Positions 1-8,505 of a stretch of DNA of 28,703 nucleotides are shown piece after piece; within the stretch, counting starts at the first letter, position 1; each line of letters begins with the position of its first letter. Origin of the DNA: UBA7332 sp051648105 (lineage in GTDB: Bacteria; Bacteroidota; Bacteroidia; Bacteroidales; UBA7332); NCBI GenBank assembly GCA_051648105.1, contig JBOFEN010000079.1:1-28703 (forward strand), given 5' to 3'. Below the pieces are notes generated by a model. It saw only the letters and a list, made by a program, of their open reading frames with translations. It did not search any database and had not been told where the DNA came from. The position numbers and the translations under genes were made by a program.

Positions 1-276
1 GTCTTAAAAGTAATTGGCAGAAACAGATTAATTGAAAGGATAAAACTAGCTATAGAAAAAACAATAACAACAATGAACAAGATATGCCATCCACAACAGG
101 CTAGACAAAGATATTGTGGATGACATTTTCAGTAAACCCCAATTAGTAAATTGGCTCAACATCGCATTTGTAAAATATTTCATCGTTACCTGTTTTGAGG
201 GGGCAAAAGTAAACAAATATATAAGCCAACTTATTACCTTTGCATCTTTCATATATATTTAACAAAAAGATTAGTT
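1..276. other. Intergenic region at window start, no supported gene
   Basis: I see no convincing gene here. Two opposed -7-like boxes lie close together: TACCTTTGC on the plus strand at 235-243, which would serve the antiporter, and TACTTTTGC on the minus strand at 211-203. Neither has a good TTTG at the expected distance. A perfect 9-bp inverted repeat (CATCCACAA at 88-96, TTGTGGATG at 114-122) lies to the left. A minus-strand ORF of a few dozen codons crosses it but has no recognisable features. Confidence 0.4.
235..243 (+). promoter_or_regulatory. Possible -7 element of the antiporter gene
   Basis: TACCTTTGC matches the Bacteroidota -7 consensus TAnnTTTGY and lies 33 bases before the start codon. 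No TTTG was found 19-21 bases upstream, so the call rests on one element. Confidence 0.35.
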
Positions 277-2541
277 ATGAATCATATAGAACCTCTCATA
301 AGCGATCTGGCCCTAATCCTACTTCTTGCAGGAGGCATTTCGCTTCTATTTAAATGGTTAAACCAACCAGTCATATTGGGTTACATATTAGCAGGAATTT
401 TAGCAGGTAGTAGCTTCGAATACTTCCCCTCGGTACAAGAGGAGAAGAGCATTGCCGTATGGGCTGAGATTGGAATTATATTCCTCCTCTTCACCCTAGG
501 GTTGGAATTCAGTTTCAAGAAGTTAATACGAGTAGGCAGCTCCGTAGCCATAGCATCTATTGTGCTAATTACGGGCATGACACTACTTGGATTCACAACA
601 GGAAAACTACTTGGATGGAGCGAGATTGACTCCTTCTTCCTTGGTTGCATGCTATGCTTTCCTTCTACAATTGTTATCTACAAAACCTTCGAGGATCAAG
701 GGTTACTTCTAAAGAAATTCTCCACCATAGTACTCGGCACACTGATAGTCCAGGATCTATTTGCTATTCTATTGATGGTACTTCTACCAACCTTTGCAAT
801 ACATCGATCAATAGAGGGAAGTGCAGTAGGTGGAAGCCTCTTCAAGATGCTTTTTTTCCTCCTTGTATGGTTCCTCGTTGGAATATACCTTATTCCTACA
901 ATACTAAGAAAATTTCATAAATACCTAAATAACGAAGTGTTACTTATTGTTGCACTTGCTTTATGTTTCGGAATGGTTGTGCTAGCAAATAGCGTAGGAT
1001 TATCCTCTGCTCTTGGTGCATTCATCATGGGGTCTATACTAGCTGAAACAATAGAATCCGAAGCCATAGAGAAGGTCACAAAGCCACTAAAAGATCTCTT
1101 TGGGGCTGTATTCTTTGTATCCGTTGGTATGATGGTCAAACCAGATGTACTAATTGAGCATTACATACCTATCATCACTATCTCTAGTGTAGTTATTATT
1201 GGTATGGTTATTATTGCATCCACAGGCACACTACTCTCAGGACAGACACTAAAGCGATCTCTTCAAGCAGGTTTTAGCCTTGCCATGATAGGCGAGTTCG
1301 CCTTTATTATCGCATCGCTCGGGCAACAACTAAATGTTACCAGCGACTTCCTATACCCAATAGCCGTAGCTGTATCCATCATCACCACTTTCACCCTCCC
1401 CTATCTAATGCGACTAGCCGAACCCACCTTTGAGGCCATTGAGAGCCGACTACCAGAGAGAGTGCGACTATTCCTCTTTAGATACGGATCAGGCAACTCA
1501 TCCATAAACAATAGGCCCCTATGGCACAACTACCTAAGAAGCTACTTCAAACAAGTGGGTATATTCACCATACTACTCACAGGTATCTATCTAGGTACAA
1601 CAAGATACGTAGAACCAATCATAGCGTTCTACTTCCAAGGATTCTATGCCAACCTTATACTACTTACCACCTCCATGCTACTAGCCACACCCCTCTTGTG
1701 GGCACTATCAACAAGGCAAGGCAATAGAGACTATTTCAATGAGCTATGGGATGACTCACGATTCAACCACGGTAAGCTCATAGCACTACAACTATTTCGT
1801 ATTGCCATTGCCATATCCTTTATGGCCGCACTATTCATGCACCTATACACCTTCCGCATAGCATTCTTCCTCGCAGCATTTGTAACTGTTGGGGTTATTA
1901 TAATGTTTTTCTCACCACTCAGAAGAGCATTCATTCACATGGAACAGATCATCACCTTTAATCTAGCTGTTAAGGAGAACCACGGTAAGCGAGAGTTTAA
2001 GAACATAGCACTCGATCTCATGACCACACACTTCACTATCTCACAAAACTTCCCCCTCTCTGGAGTATTCCTATATAAGGCTAGAATAAGAGAGAAATTT
2101 GGTGTGAGCATAGTGAGTATACTCAGAGGCAATAAAAGGATAAACATACCAGGAGCCAAAGATCAGCTATTCCCCTTCGATGTGGTAACCGTTGTTGGCA
2201 CCACCCCTCAATTAAGAGCCTTCGGAGAGATAGCTGAGGACAAGAAAAGCTCATCCATTGAGATCACCCATAGCAACTCTCATAGAGAAGTCACTATGGA
2301 GCAATTCGTTGTCGAACCCTGCTCAAAACTATGGAGCAAAACAATTGCCGATTCAGGCATTAGCGAACGATTCAACTCTATGCTTATTGCCGTAGAGAGA
2401 GCAGGCACAACAGAGAGCATAACAATCACACAAGATCTCAAACTCATAGAGGGTGATCTGCTTTGGATTGTGGGTGAACCAAACGATCTTGAGACTCTAC
2501 GAAAGGAGTTTTGTCGAGCAACACACCCCGAATTAGAGTAA
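277..2541 (+). CDS. CPA2 family cation/proton antiporter with C-terminal RCK_C domains
   Basis: Inner-membrane monovalent cation:proton antiporter of the KefB/CPA2 type, 754 aa. The first roughly 390 residues are a Na+/H+ exchanger domain with many membrane spans; motifs seen include FLLFTLGLEF and SSALGAFIMGSILAET. A second hydrophobic block (about residues 420-560) carries around four more spans. The C-terminal part has two stretches resembling TrkA/RCK_C ligand-binding domains, about residues 605-665 (ending PFDVVTVVGT) and 675-750 (ending GDLLWIVGEP). No RCK_N nucleotide-binding domain with a GxGxxG motif is visible, unlike classical KefB/KefC. It probably takes part in K+ or Na+ and pH homeostasis, but the ion cannot be read from the sequence. 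The ATG at 277 precedes a hydrophobic N-terminus directly. It stands alone, 95 bases before udk. Confidence 0.88.
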   Translation: MNHIEPLISDLALILLLAGGISLLFKWLNQPVILGYILAGILAGSSFEYFPSVQEEKSIAVWAEIGIIFLLFTLGLEFSFKKLIRVGSSVAIASIVLITGMTLLGFTTGKLLGWSEIDSFFLGCMLCFPSTIVIYKTFEDQGLLLKKFSTIVLGTLIVQDLFAILLMVLLPTFAIHRSIEGSAVGGSLFKMLFFLLVWFLVGIYLIPTILRKFHKYLNNEVLLIVALALCFGMVVLANSVGLSSALGAFIMGSILAETIESEAIEKVTKPLKDLFGAVFFVSVGMMVKPDVLIEHYIPIITISSVVIIGMVIIASTGTLLSGQTLKRSLQAGFSLAMIGEFAFIIASLGQQLNVTSDFLYPIAVAVSIITTFTLPYLMRLAEPTFEAIESRLPERVRLFLFRYGSGNSSINNRPLWHNYLRSYFKQVGIFTILLTGIYLGTTRYVEPIIAFYFQGFYANLILLTTSMLLATPLLWALSTRQGNRDYFNELWDDSRFNHGKLIALQLFRIAIAISFMAALFMHLYTFRIAFFLAAFVTVGVIIMFFSPLRRAFIHMEQIITFNLAVKENHGKREFKNIALDLMTTHFTISQNFPLSGVFLYKARIREKFGVSIVSILRGNKRINIPGAKDQLFPFDVVTVVGTTPQLRAFGEIAEDKKSSSIEITHSNSHREVTMEQFVVEPCSKLWSKTIADSGISERFNSMLIAVERAGTTESITITQDLKLIEGDLLWIVGEPNDLETLRKEFCRATHPELE

Positions 2542-2591
2542 AATAATGTTAGCCTCTACATCCTTGTGACTATCTATCCGAAAAAAGTTAC

Positions 2592-2600
2592 TACATTTGT
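2592..2600 (+). promoter_or_regulatory. Possible -7 element upstream of udk
   Basis: TACATTTGT fits TAnnTTTGY and lies 36 bases before the udk start codon. A CTTG is present further upstream but at a 25-base spacing, longer than usual, so the -33 element is uncertain. Confidence 0.4.
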
Positions 2601-2636
2601 AAGATTTTAAACGCTTAACTGTATAAGAGATATAAT

Positions 2637-3245
2637 ATGATCGTCATTGGCATTGCCGGGGGAACCGGTTCGGGCAAAACAACTGTTGTCCGCAAAGTGA
2701 TTCAAAGTTTTCCAGAAAACTCAGTAGTCGTCTTGTCTCAAGATAACTACTATCGCGACTTGGGTCATCTACCCCTAAATGAGCGTCTCGAAACTAACTT
2801 CGACGAACCAGCAGCTATTGAGTGGGAACTCCTTATCGAGCACCTCAAACAACTCAAGAGAGGCGAGTCGATAGAGCAACCAACATACACATACACCACT
2901 TGTACTCGTAATACGGAGACTATCCCAACTGAGCCACGCAAGGTTGTGATTGTTGAGGGTATACTTGCTCTTACGGAGCCAGAACTTCGCAAGATGATGA
3001 ATATTAAAGTATTCGTCGATGCTGATGGTGACGATAGACTTATTAGAGTTATCAACCGTGACATCGTTGAACGCGGTAGAACAGTCGGCAAGGTTATTGA
3101 GCGCTATCAAGAGGTTCTCAAGCCAATGCATATTCAACACATTGAGCCGACAAAACAGTTTGCTGATATTATTATCCCACAAGGTGGTCACAACCACGTA
3201 GCGATAAGCATATTGACAAACTACATAGCTAAAATATTAGATTAA
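2637..3245 (+). CDS. udk: Uridine kinase
   Basis: Cytoplasmic kinase of pyrimidine salvage that phosphorylates uridine and cytidine to UMP and CMP. The 202-aa length is typical of the bacterial enzyme. The P-loop GGTGSGKT is at residues 8-15, followed by SQDNYYRD and the NFDEPAAIEW segment that form the nucleoside site; VIVEGILAL matches the family's central strand. The family resembles phosphoribulokinase, but the length and these motifs favour uridine kinase. It is followed after 22 bases by valS on the same strand, so the two are probably co-transcribed. UMP kinase (pyrH), the next salvage step, lies far away near 27 kb. Confidence 0.93.
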   Translation: MIVIGIAGGTGSGKTTVVRKVIQSFPENSVVVLSQDNYYRDLGHLPLNERLETNFDEPAAIEWELLIEHLKQLKRGESIEQPTYTYTTCTRNTETIPTEPRKVVIVEGILALTEPELRKMMNIKVFVDADGDDRLIRVINRDIVERGRTVGKVIERYQEVLKPMHIQHIEPTKQFADIIIPQGGHNHVAISILTNYIAKILD

Positions 3246-3267
3246 CACTAAAGCCGTTATACAATTC

Positions 3268-5892
3268 ATGGAATTAGCAAGCAAATACAATCCCTCAGAG
3301 GTTGAAGATAAGTGGTACGAATATTGGATGCAAAATGGTCTTTTCCGCTCTACTCCTGACGAGCGCGAGCCATACACCATAGTTATCCCACCTCCAAACG
3401 TAACTGGAGTTCTTCACATGGGACATATGCTAAACAATACAATTCAAGACATACTTATCCGTCGTGCTCGTATGATGGGTAAAAATGCTTGTTGGGTACC
3501 TGGTACAGACCACGCATCTATCGCTACTGAAGCAAAGGTTGTGAACAAACTAGCTTCAGAGGGTATCAAGAAGAGCGATCTAACACGCGAAGAGTTCCTT
3601 ACTCACGCTTGGGACTGGACACACAAACATGGTGGATTGATCCTTGAGCAGCTAAAGAAGCTTGGCGCTTCTTGTGATTGGGAGCGCACATGCTTCACTA
3701 TGGATGAGACTCGTTCAGAGAGCGTACTTAAAGTATTTGTTGACCTATTCAACAAAGGACTTATATATAGAGGTGTTCGTATGGTCAATTGGGACCCACA
3801 AGCCCTTACTGCACTATCTGACGAAGAGGTAATCTACAAAGAGGTAAACAGCAAACTATACCACCTTCGCTACCAAGTAGAGGGTGAAGAGGACAAATAC
3901 ATCGTTGTTGCAACAACACGTCCTGAGACTATCCTTGGAGATAGCGCCGTTTGTGTTAATCCAAACGACGAGAGATACAGCTGGTTGAAAGGCAAGAAGG
4001 TTATCGTTCCTCTTGTTAACCGTGCTATCCCTATCATCATGGACGAGTACGTAGACGTAGAGTTTGGTACTGGATGCTTGAAGGTTACTCCAGCCCACGA
4101 TGTTAATGACTATATGCTAGGTGAGAAGTTCAACCTAGAGACTATTGACATCTTCAATGACAACGGGACAATCAATGACAAAGTAGGACTATACGTTGGC
4201 ATGGATCGTTTCGATGTTAGAAACCAGATAGAGAAAGATCTTACCGATGCCAACTTGATGGAGAAGGTAGAGCCATACACAAACAAAGTTGGATGCTCAG
4301 AGAGAACCAACGCTGTTATCGAACCTAAGCTATCTATGCAGTGGTTCCTTAACATGGAAGGATTGGCTAAGCCTGCACTAGAGGCAGTGATGGAAGATCA
4401 CATCAAACTTGTTCCTGCTAAATTCAAGAACACATACCGCCACTGGATGGAGAACATCAAAGATTGGTGTATCTCAAGACAACTATGGTGGGGTCACCGC
4501 ATCCCAGCATACTACCTTCCACAAGGAGGATACATAGTTGCACTTACAGAAGAGGAAGCTGTAGAAGCAGCAAGAGCTAAGAGTGGCAACCCAGAGCTTC
4601 AGTTCAGCGACCTTCGTCAAGACGAAGATTGTCTTGACACATGGTTCTCTTCTTGGTTGTGGCCTATCTCTGTCTTTGGCGACATCACAGACAAGGACAA
4701 TGCTGAGATCAACTACTACTACCCTACTTGCGACCTAGTAACAGGTCCAGACATCCTATTCTTCTGGGTAGCACGTATGATCATGGCTGGTTATGAGTAC
4801 AAAGGAGAGATGCCTTTCAAAAATGTATACCTAACAGGTATAGTTCGTGACAAGCAAGGACGTAAGATGTCAAAGTCACTTGGCAACTCACCAGAGCCAC
4901 TAGAGCTTATCCGCGACTTCGGTGCTGATGGAGTTCGTATGGGACTTATGCTTGCAGCACCTGCAGGTAATGACATCCTATTCGATGACACACTATGTGA
5001 GCAAGGACGTAACTTCAACAATAAGATCTGGAACGCTTTCCGCCTTGTAAAAGGATGGCAAGTAGACAACACCATTGCACAACCAGAGGCTGCTGCTTCA
5101 GCAATCAAATGGTTTGATGCACTTATGAGCCGCACTATTGAGGTGATGAACGACTCATTCGACAAGTACAGACTTTCTGAGGCACTAATGGAAGTATACA
5201 AACTATTCTGGGATGAGTTCTCATCATGGTACCTAGAGATGGTTAAACCAGGATATCAACAACCAATAGATGCAGCGACATACGAGGCTACACTTGGATT
5301 CTTCGATCAACTACTTAGACTGCTTCACCCATTCATGCCTTTCATCACTGAAGAGCTATGGCAAGCAATAACTGAGAGAGCTGAGAACGAAAGTATCATG
5401 ACACAGATGATGCCAAAAGCTCAAGCTTACGATGCTAAGATCATCGCTGACTTCGATCTAGTTAAAGAGATCATCGCTGGCGTACGTACTGTTCGTCTTC
5501 AGAAGAATATCCCAAACAAAGAGCCATTGACTCTTCAAGTTATGGGCAACCACAACGAGACCTACAACTCTGTGATCACTAAGATGTGTAATCTTTCATC
5601 ACTAGAGCAAGCTACAGAGAAAGAGGCAACAGCTGTTTCGTTCCTTGTTGGAACAACAGAGTATGCTGTACCTCTAGGATCTATGCTAAACGTAGAAGAG
5701 GAGTTGAGCAAACTTGAGGGCGAGTTGAAATACTACCAAGGATTCCTCAAGTCAGTTACAGCTAAACTATCAAACGAGAAGTTCGTTGGTGGTGCACCTG
5801 CTGCTGTTGTTGATGCAGAACGCAAAAAACAATCTGACGCTCAAAGCAAGATCAACTCTCTACAAGAGAGCATCGCTTCATTGAAAAAGTAA
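3268..5892 (+). CDS. valS: Valyl-tRNA synthetase
   Basis: Class I aminoacyl-tRNA synthetase that charges tRNA-Val in the cytoplasm, 874 aa, a normal length. The HIGH signature appears as HMGH at residues 50-53 and KMSKS is at 533-537. Between them lie the editing (CP1) domain, with TTRPETILGD and GTGCLKVTPAHD, and the WCISRQLWWGHRIPAYY segment typical of ValS. The last 65 or so residues form the charged coiled-coil tRNA-binding arm, starting near VEEELSKLEGELKYYQ. No T-box or other leader is visible in the short gap after udk. A strong hairpin follows the stop codon. Confidence 0.97.
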   Translation: MELASKYNPSEVEDKWYEYWMQNGLFRSTPDEREPYTIVIPPPNVTGVLHMGHMLNNTIQDILIRRARMMGKNACWVPGTDHASIATEAKVVNKLASEGIKKSDLTREEFLTHAWDWTHKHGGLILEQLKKLGASCDWERTCFTMDETRSESVLKVFVDLFNKGLIYRGVRMVNWDPQALTALSDEEVIYKEVNSKLYHLRYQVEGEEDKYIVVATTRPETILGDSAVCVNPNDERYSWLKGKKVIVPLVNRAIPIIMDEYVDVEFGTGCLKVTPAHDVNDYMLGEKFNLETIDIFNDNGTINDKVGLYVGMDRFDVRNQIEKDLTDANLMEKVEPYTNKVGCSERTNAVIEPKLSMQWFLNMEGLAKPALEAVMEDHIKLVPAKFKNTYRHWMENIKDWCISRQLWWGHRIPAYYLPQGGYIVALTEEEAVEAARAKSGNPELQFSDLRQDEDCLDTWFSSWLWPISVFGDITDKDNAEINYYYPTCDLVTGPDILFFWVARMIMAGYEYKGEMPFKNVYLTGIVRDKQGRKMSKSLGNSPEPLELIRDFGADGVRMGLMLAAPAGNDILFDDTLCEQGRNFNNKIWNAFRLVKGWQVDNTIAQPEAAASAIKWFDALMSRTIEVMNDSFDKYRLSEALMEVYKLFWDEFSSWYLEMVKPGYQQPIDAATYEATLGFFDQLLRLLHPFMPFITEELWQAITERAENESIMTQMMPKAQAYDAKIIADFDLVKEIIAGVRTVRLQKNIPNKEPLTLQVMGNHNETYNSVITKMCNLSSLEQATEKEATAVSFLVGTTEYAVPLGSMLNVEEELSKLEGELKYYQGFLKSVTAKLSNEKFVGGAPAAVVDAERKKQSDAQSKINSLQESIASLKK

Positions 5893-5904
5893 TTATACAC
5901 TACC

Positions 5905-5950
5905 ATATACAATAATAGCAGAGCTTATAGGCTCTGCTATTATTGTATAT
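5905..5950. terminator. Bidirectional terminator hairpin between valS and the convergent gene
   Basis: Two arms of 20 bases pair perfectly (5905-5924 with 5931-5950) around a six-base loop, 12 bases after the valS stop codon. The gene on the other side converges on it, so it probably ends transcription from both directions. The outer parts of the stem are A/T-rich. Confidence 0.85.
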
Positions 5951-5980
5951 ATAAGACTCCCTTTCCATTTAAGATCTATA

Positions 5981-6415
5981 TTACTCTTTTATAAACAGTG
6001 GAAGTTGAGTCCTAATCTCATTCTTAACCGATTCAATAGTACCCACAAAACGGTCGACAACAATACCATTATCAATGAAAATCAATTGAGGGAATGTCTC
6101 ATATTCAATCAAGTTCAGATATAGCTTTCTTGCATTGGGGACAACAATCCAATTTTTCAACACAACCTCTCTATCTGGATAGATCCTAGGCAATTTATTA
6201 ATCTTCTTTGATGAACTCTCCGAAAGAGCAACCATCTGAATTTGACCTTTATACTCTTCTGACAATTGGTTGTAGAAAGCAATATTAGTAATGCAATACC
6301 CACACTCCACAGATGTCACTAATACAACTCTTTTATCTTCAAATTGGATTCTTCTATTAGAGAAAGCATTAACTGAAATGGAGAATAAAAACAATATTAC
6401 CAACGTATTACGCAT
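5981..6415 (-). CDS. Exported thioredoxin-fold protein with CGYC motif
   Basis: A 144-aa protein with an N-terminal signal peptide (hydrophobic stretch LVILFLFSISVNAFS). The mature part has a thioredoxin-like layout: strand VVLVTSVE, the redox motif C38-G-Y-C41, then a helix, and a likely cis-proline in YETFPQLIFI (P109). It most likely acts as a periplasmic thiol oxidoreductase or disulfide handling protein. The CGYC pair differs from the WCGPC of thioredoxin, and the substrate is unknown. Its ATG overlaps the end of the upstream 77-aa gene by 8 bases, which suggests translational coupling. I do not recognise a named family beyond the thioredoxin fold. Confidence 0.72.
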   Translation of the reverse strand: MRNTLVILFLFSISVNAFSNRRIQFEDKRVVLVTSVECGYCITNIAFYNQLSEEYKGQIQMVALSESSSKKINKLPRIYPDREVVLKNWIVVPNARKLYLNLIEYETFPQLIFIDNGIVVDRFVGTIESVKNEIRTQLPLFIKE

Positions 6416-6641
6416 ATACTTCCTTTATGTAGCTATCCAGAAAATCTAATTGCGTTTGAAAAGCCATGGCTGAAAAAGCTTTTGACTTATCAAAGTGATG
6501 AGATAAAATTAGCTCATTATGCTTATCTGAATGAACTTCTGCTAAACCGTTATCTACTTGCGAATAACAAGTAGTTGCTGTAGCTACTAATAAGCTTGTA
6601 ACAACTAGAGACTTAATTGATAATTTGAATCTGTTTTTCAT
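6408..6641 (-). CDS. Small exported protein of unknown function
   Basis: A 77-aa protein not recognised as any family. The N-terminus is a clear signal peptide: positive KNRFK, hydrophobic SLVVTSLLVATATTC, and a possible cleavage site around CYSQ. The mature part is about 50 residues, with no cysteine after the signal region, several histidines (SDKHNELILSHHF) and an amphipathic C-terminal half. It sits between cytoplasmic thioredoxin and an exported CxxC protein and overlaps the latter by 8 bases. This context makes it a candidate partner or substrate of the exported oxidoreductase, but nothing in the sequence proves that. Confidence 0.6.
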   Translation of the reverse strand: MKNRFKLSIKSLVVTSLLVATATTCYSQVDNGLAEVHSDKHNELILSHHFDKSKAFSAMAFQTQLDFLDSYIKEVYA

Positions 6642-6668
6642 ATTGGTATATATATATTAATTACGTGC

Positions 6669-6714
6669 AATGATAATACTAAATTTTGATTAACCAAAAC
6701 AAAGTATTATCATT
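6669..6714. terminator. Hairpin at the 3' end of trxA
   Basis: AATGATAATACT (6669-6680) pairs perfectly with AGTATTATCATT (6703-6714), and the inner part can extend through a TTTTG/CAAAA stem. The second arm overlaps the trxA stop codon. The T-run (cattttttc) lies on the plus-strand side, where no gene is read. For trxA transcripts the hairpin is followed by GCACGTAATTAA, so it may act as a weak terminator or an mRNA 3'-end stabiliser. Confidence 0.5.
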
Positions 6715-7072
6715 TTTTCAGGAGTACGCTGTCTATAGCTTTTTTTAGATCAGACTTAGACATAGCACCCTGAGCCATTTGAGGCTGCTCACCCATAGGA
6801 ACAAAAAGCAGTGAAGGAATACTTCTAATACCAAATACAGCAGCTAACTCCTCCTCATTCTCTGTGTTTACTTTATAAACATGAATAGATTCCCCATACT
6901 CTTTTGCAAGCTCCTCAAGAACAGGAGCTATAGCCTTACAAGGTCCACACCAGCTTGCATAGAAATCTATCAAAGCAGGCCTATCCCCAAGGTATTTCCA
7001 TTCTCTAGGTGAAGTTTCATAATTAGCAACCTTACTAATAAAATCACTTTTGGTCAATTCAATTGGTTTCAT
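6710..7072 (-). CDS. trxA: Thioredoxin
   Basis: Cytoplasmic thiol-disulfide oxidoreductase of 120 aa. The active site WCGPCK has cysteines at 42 and 45, and the cis-proline is P86 in IRSIPSLLF. There is no signal peptide; an N-terminal extension of about 25 residues relative to the E. coli protein is present (MKPIELTKSDFISKV then ETSPREWKYL). It is the first gene of a minus-strand group followed by the small exported protein and the exported CxxC protein. A hairpin at its stop codon may separate it partly from them. The identification is secure; its reductase is not in the window. Confidence 0.93.
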   Translation of the reverse strand: MKPIELTKSDFISKVANYETSPREWKYLGDRPALIDFYASWCGPCKAIAPVLEELAKEYGESIHVYKVNTENEEELAAVFGIRSIPSLLFVPMGEQPQMAQGAMSKSDLKKAIDSVLLKK

Positions 7073-7238
7073 ACTACTTACAATTAAGATTTTACACTCA
7101 ATACATCTATCTCATCACTCTTTAAGGTTGATCAATATTAACCCTAACTATGAGAATAACGCCAACAAAAGCAATAATGTTTTTTCAACTGAGATCTTAT
7201 AGTTGAATATCGAATCTTGACAATACACCAAACCATAT

Positions 7239-7294
7239 AAAAGAGTAAGGGTCTAGCAGTGTCATTTACGACAAAGCTAGAGCCTTGCTCTTTT
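7239..7294. terminator. Terminator of the aromatic operon
   Basis: A long imperfect stem: AAAAGAG (7239-7245) pairs with CTCTTTT (7288-7294), with further blocks AAGG/CCTT and CTAGC/GCTAG inside. It lies 20 bases after the stop of the last operon gene on the minus strand. The symmetric A/T flanks would also let it work from the other side. Confidence 0.7.
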
Positions 7295-7313
7295 GTCTAG
7301 AGGCAAGAAATAA

Positions 7314-8495
7314 TTACTTCTTACGTCTAGTCATATCCAATATATAACCCGTTGGGCAGAAAAACTTGCACCAAGGCTTTTGAAAGAACACTGATAGTAT
7401 AAGGAATATTGAAGCAAGTATCAATACCATCACCGAAGCCGAATCGATCAAGAAAGCAGCAAATGGCTCTATCTCTGGCAACCACGATGAGGATACACCC
7501 GCAAGAAGTGATATAACTATCAACGCAACAAATGTAGGCTGAAACTTAGATAGTATATTTGACACCCCCTGAGGAATCTTCACCTTCTTCTTGGTAAACT
7601 TACCCATCAACTCCTGTAATGCACCAAATGGGCAAACATAGATACAATAGAATGGCTTCTTTGTAACAAGTGGCAGTATGAAGGCAAGAGCAAGCATTAC
7701 GATTAGGACCAATTGCCCGCTAAATGAAACCCCATTTACCAACCAGTTATAACCCGTTGCAAGAGATAACATCTTACCCTGCCATATACCAAGTACAATA
7801 GCCGAGCTACTCAGTAGCAACCACCTTAGATTCTTCATCTTCGATGGCGAGAAGTATGAAACCAAAGCAAATATTACTATCAACCAAGCAGCAATATCCT
7901 TAAAGATATTACTCCAATTACGCGGAGGATTGAAGTCACCAACAGTGAGCATTGATAGTCGTTTGCGAAGAGATGAGACCACAGCATCACTAGTCATCGT
8001 TGCACCAGATACGGCATCTACATCCTGAGCTATAGCCTGCTCGATGGTCAACCCATTCCAAGAGTCAAAAAGTCCATCCCTCTTCACTCGTCTCACAAAA
8101 CTGCGAGTCTCGTCATTGGGCAATATCTCAACCCCAGTTATCAACTTATCCTTATCCAAGCCTATGAGTATGGGTGTTGGACCAGCATAACCAATAAACT
8201 CATCAGAGTAAGGAGCACTCTCAACACCATAACCAAGTAAGCCTCCATCCTGAGCGAAGAACATATATAGATCCGACTCACCCCTTTCACAACTCACTGC
8301 ATCAGGGAAGAGAGCGAGCATCTCTGCACTCAACTCCGTTTGGCCAGACCCATAATCTACCGTCTCACTATCTACCACTGCACTACTATCAACACTCTTA
8401 GCCTTACGTCCCATAAAGCCCAATGTCGTTGCTACAACCACGATCAGAGCTATTCGCAAGATCACCTTGTAGTTGATTCCGTTATTATTTGCCAT
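7314..8495 (-). CDS. Membrane FMN-binding and 4Fe-4S protein (NosR/RnfG-like)
   Basis: A 393-aa membrane electron-transfer protein. Residues 10-28 form a membrane anchor. Residues about 70-180 form an FMN-binding domain ending in D160-AVSGATMTS, the motif in which Thr166 is expected to carry covalent FMN attached by ApbE in RnfG/NqrC-type domains. Then come several membrane spans (about 202-217, 225-245, 260-277, 322-340, 353-370) and two CxxxCP motifs (C284/C288 and C376/C380), as in the polyferredoxin part of NosR/NirI. It probably carries electrons across the inner membrane to or from an exported flavin; donor and acceptor are unknown. It lies 10 bases after the DAHP synthase gene, so it is the fourth gene of the aromatic operon, where many relatives have prephenate dehydrogenase (tyrA). 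Confidence 0.8.
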   Translation of the reverse strand: MANNNGINYKVILRIALIVVVATTLGFMGRKAKSVDSSAVVDSETVDYGSGQTELSAEMLALFPDAVSCERGESDLYMFFAQDGGLLGYGVESAPYSDEFIGYAGPTPILIGLDKDKLITGVEILPNDETRSFVRRVKRDGLFDSWNGLTIEQAIAQDVDAVSGATMTSDAVVSSLRKRLSMLTVGDFNPPRNWSNIFKDIAAWLIVIFALVSYFSPSKMKNLRWLLLSSSAIVLGIWQGKMLSLATGYNWLVNGVSFSGQLVLIVMLALAFILPLVTKKPFYCIYVCPFGALQELMGKFTKKKVKIPQGVSNILSKFQPTFVALIVISLLAGVSSSWLPEIEPFAAFLIDSASVMVLILASIFLILSVFFQKPWCKFFCPTGYILDMTRRKK

Positions 8496-8505
8496 AAGTG
8501 ATATA

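Noticed and set aside
46..252. Minus-strand 68-codon ORF at the window start
   Set aside because: No recognisable domain, signal or neighbour support; its 3' part crosses an inverted repeat. It cannot be excluded as a small peptide but is not supported.
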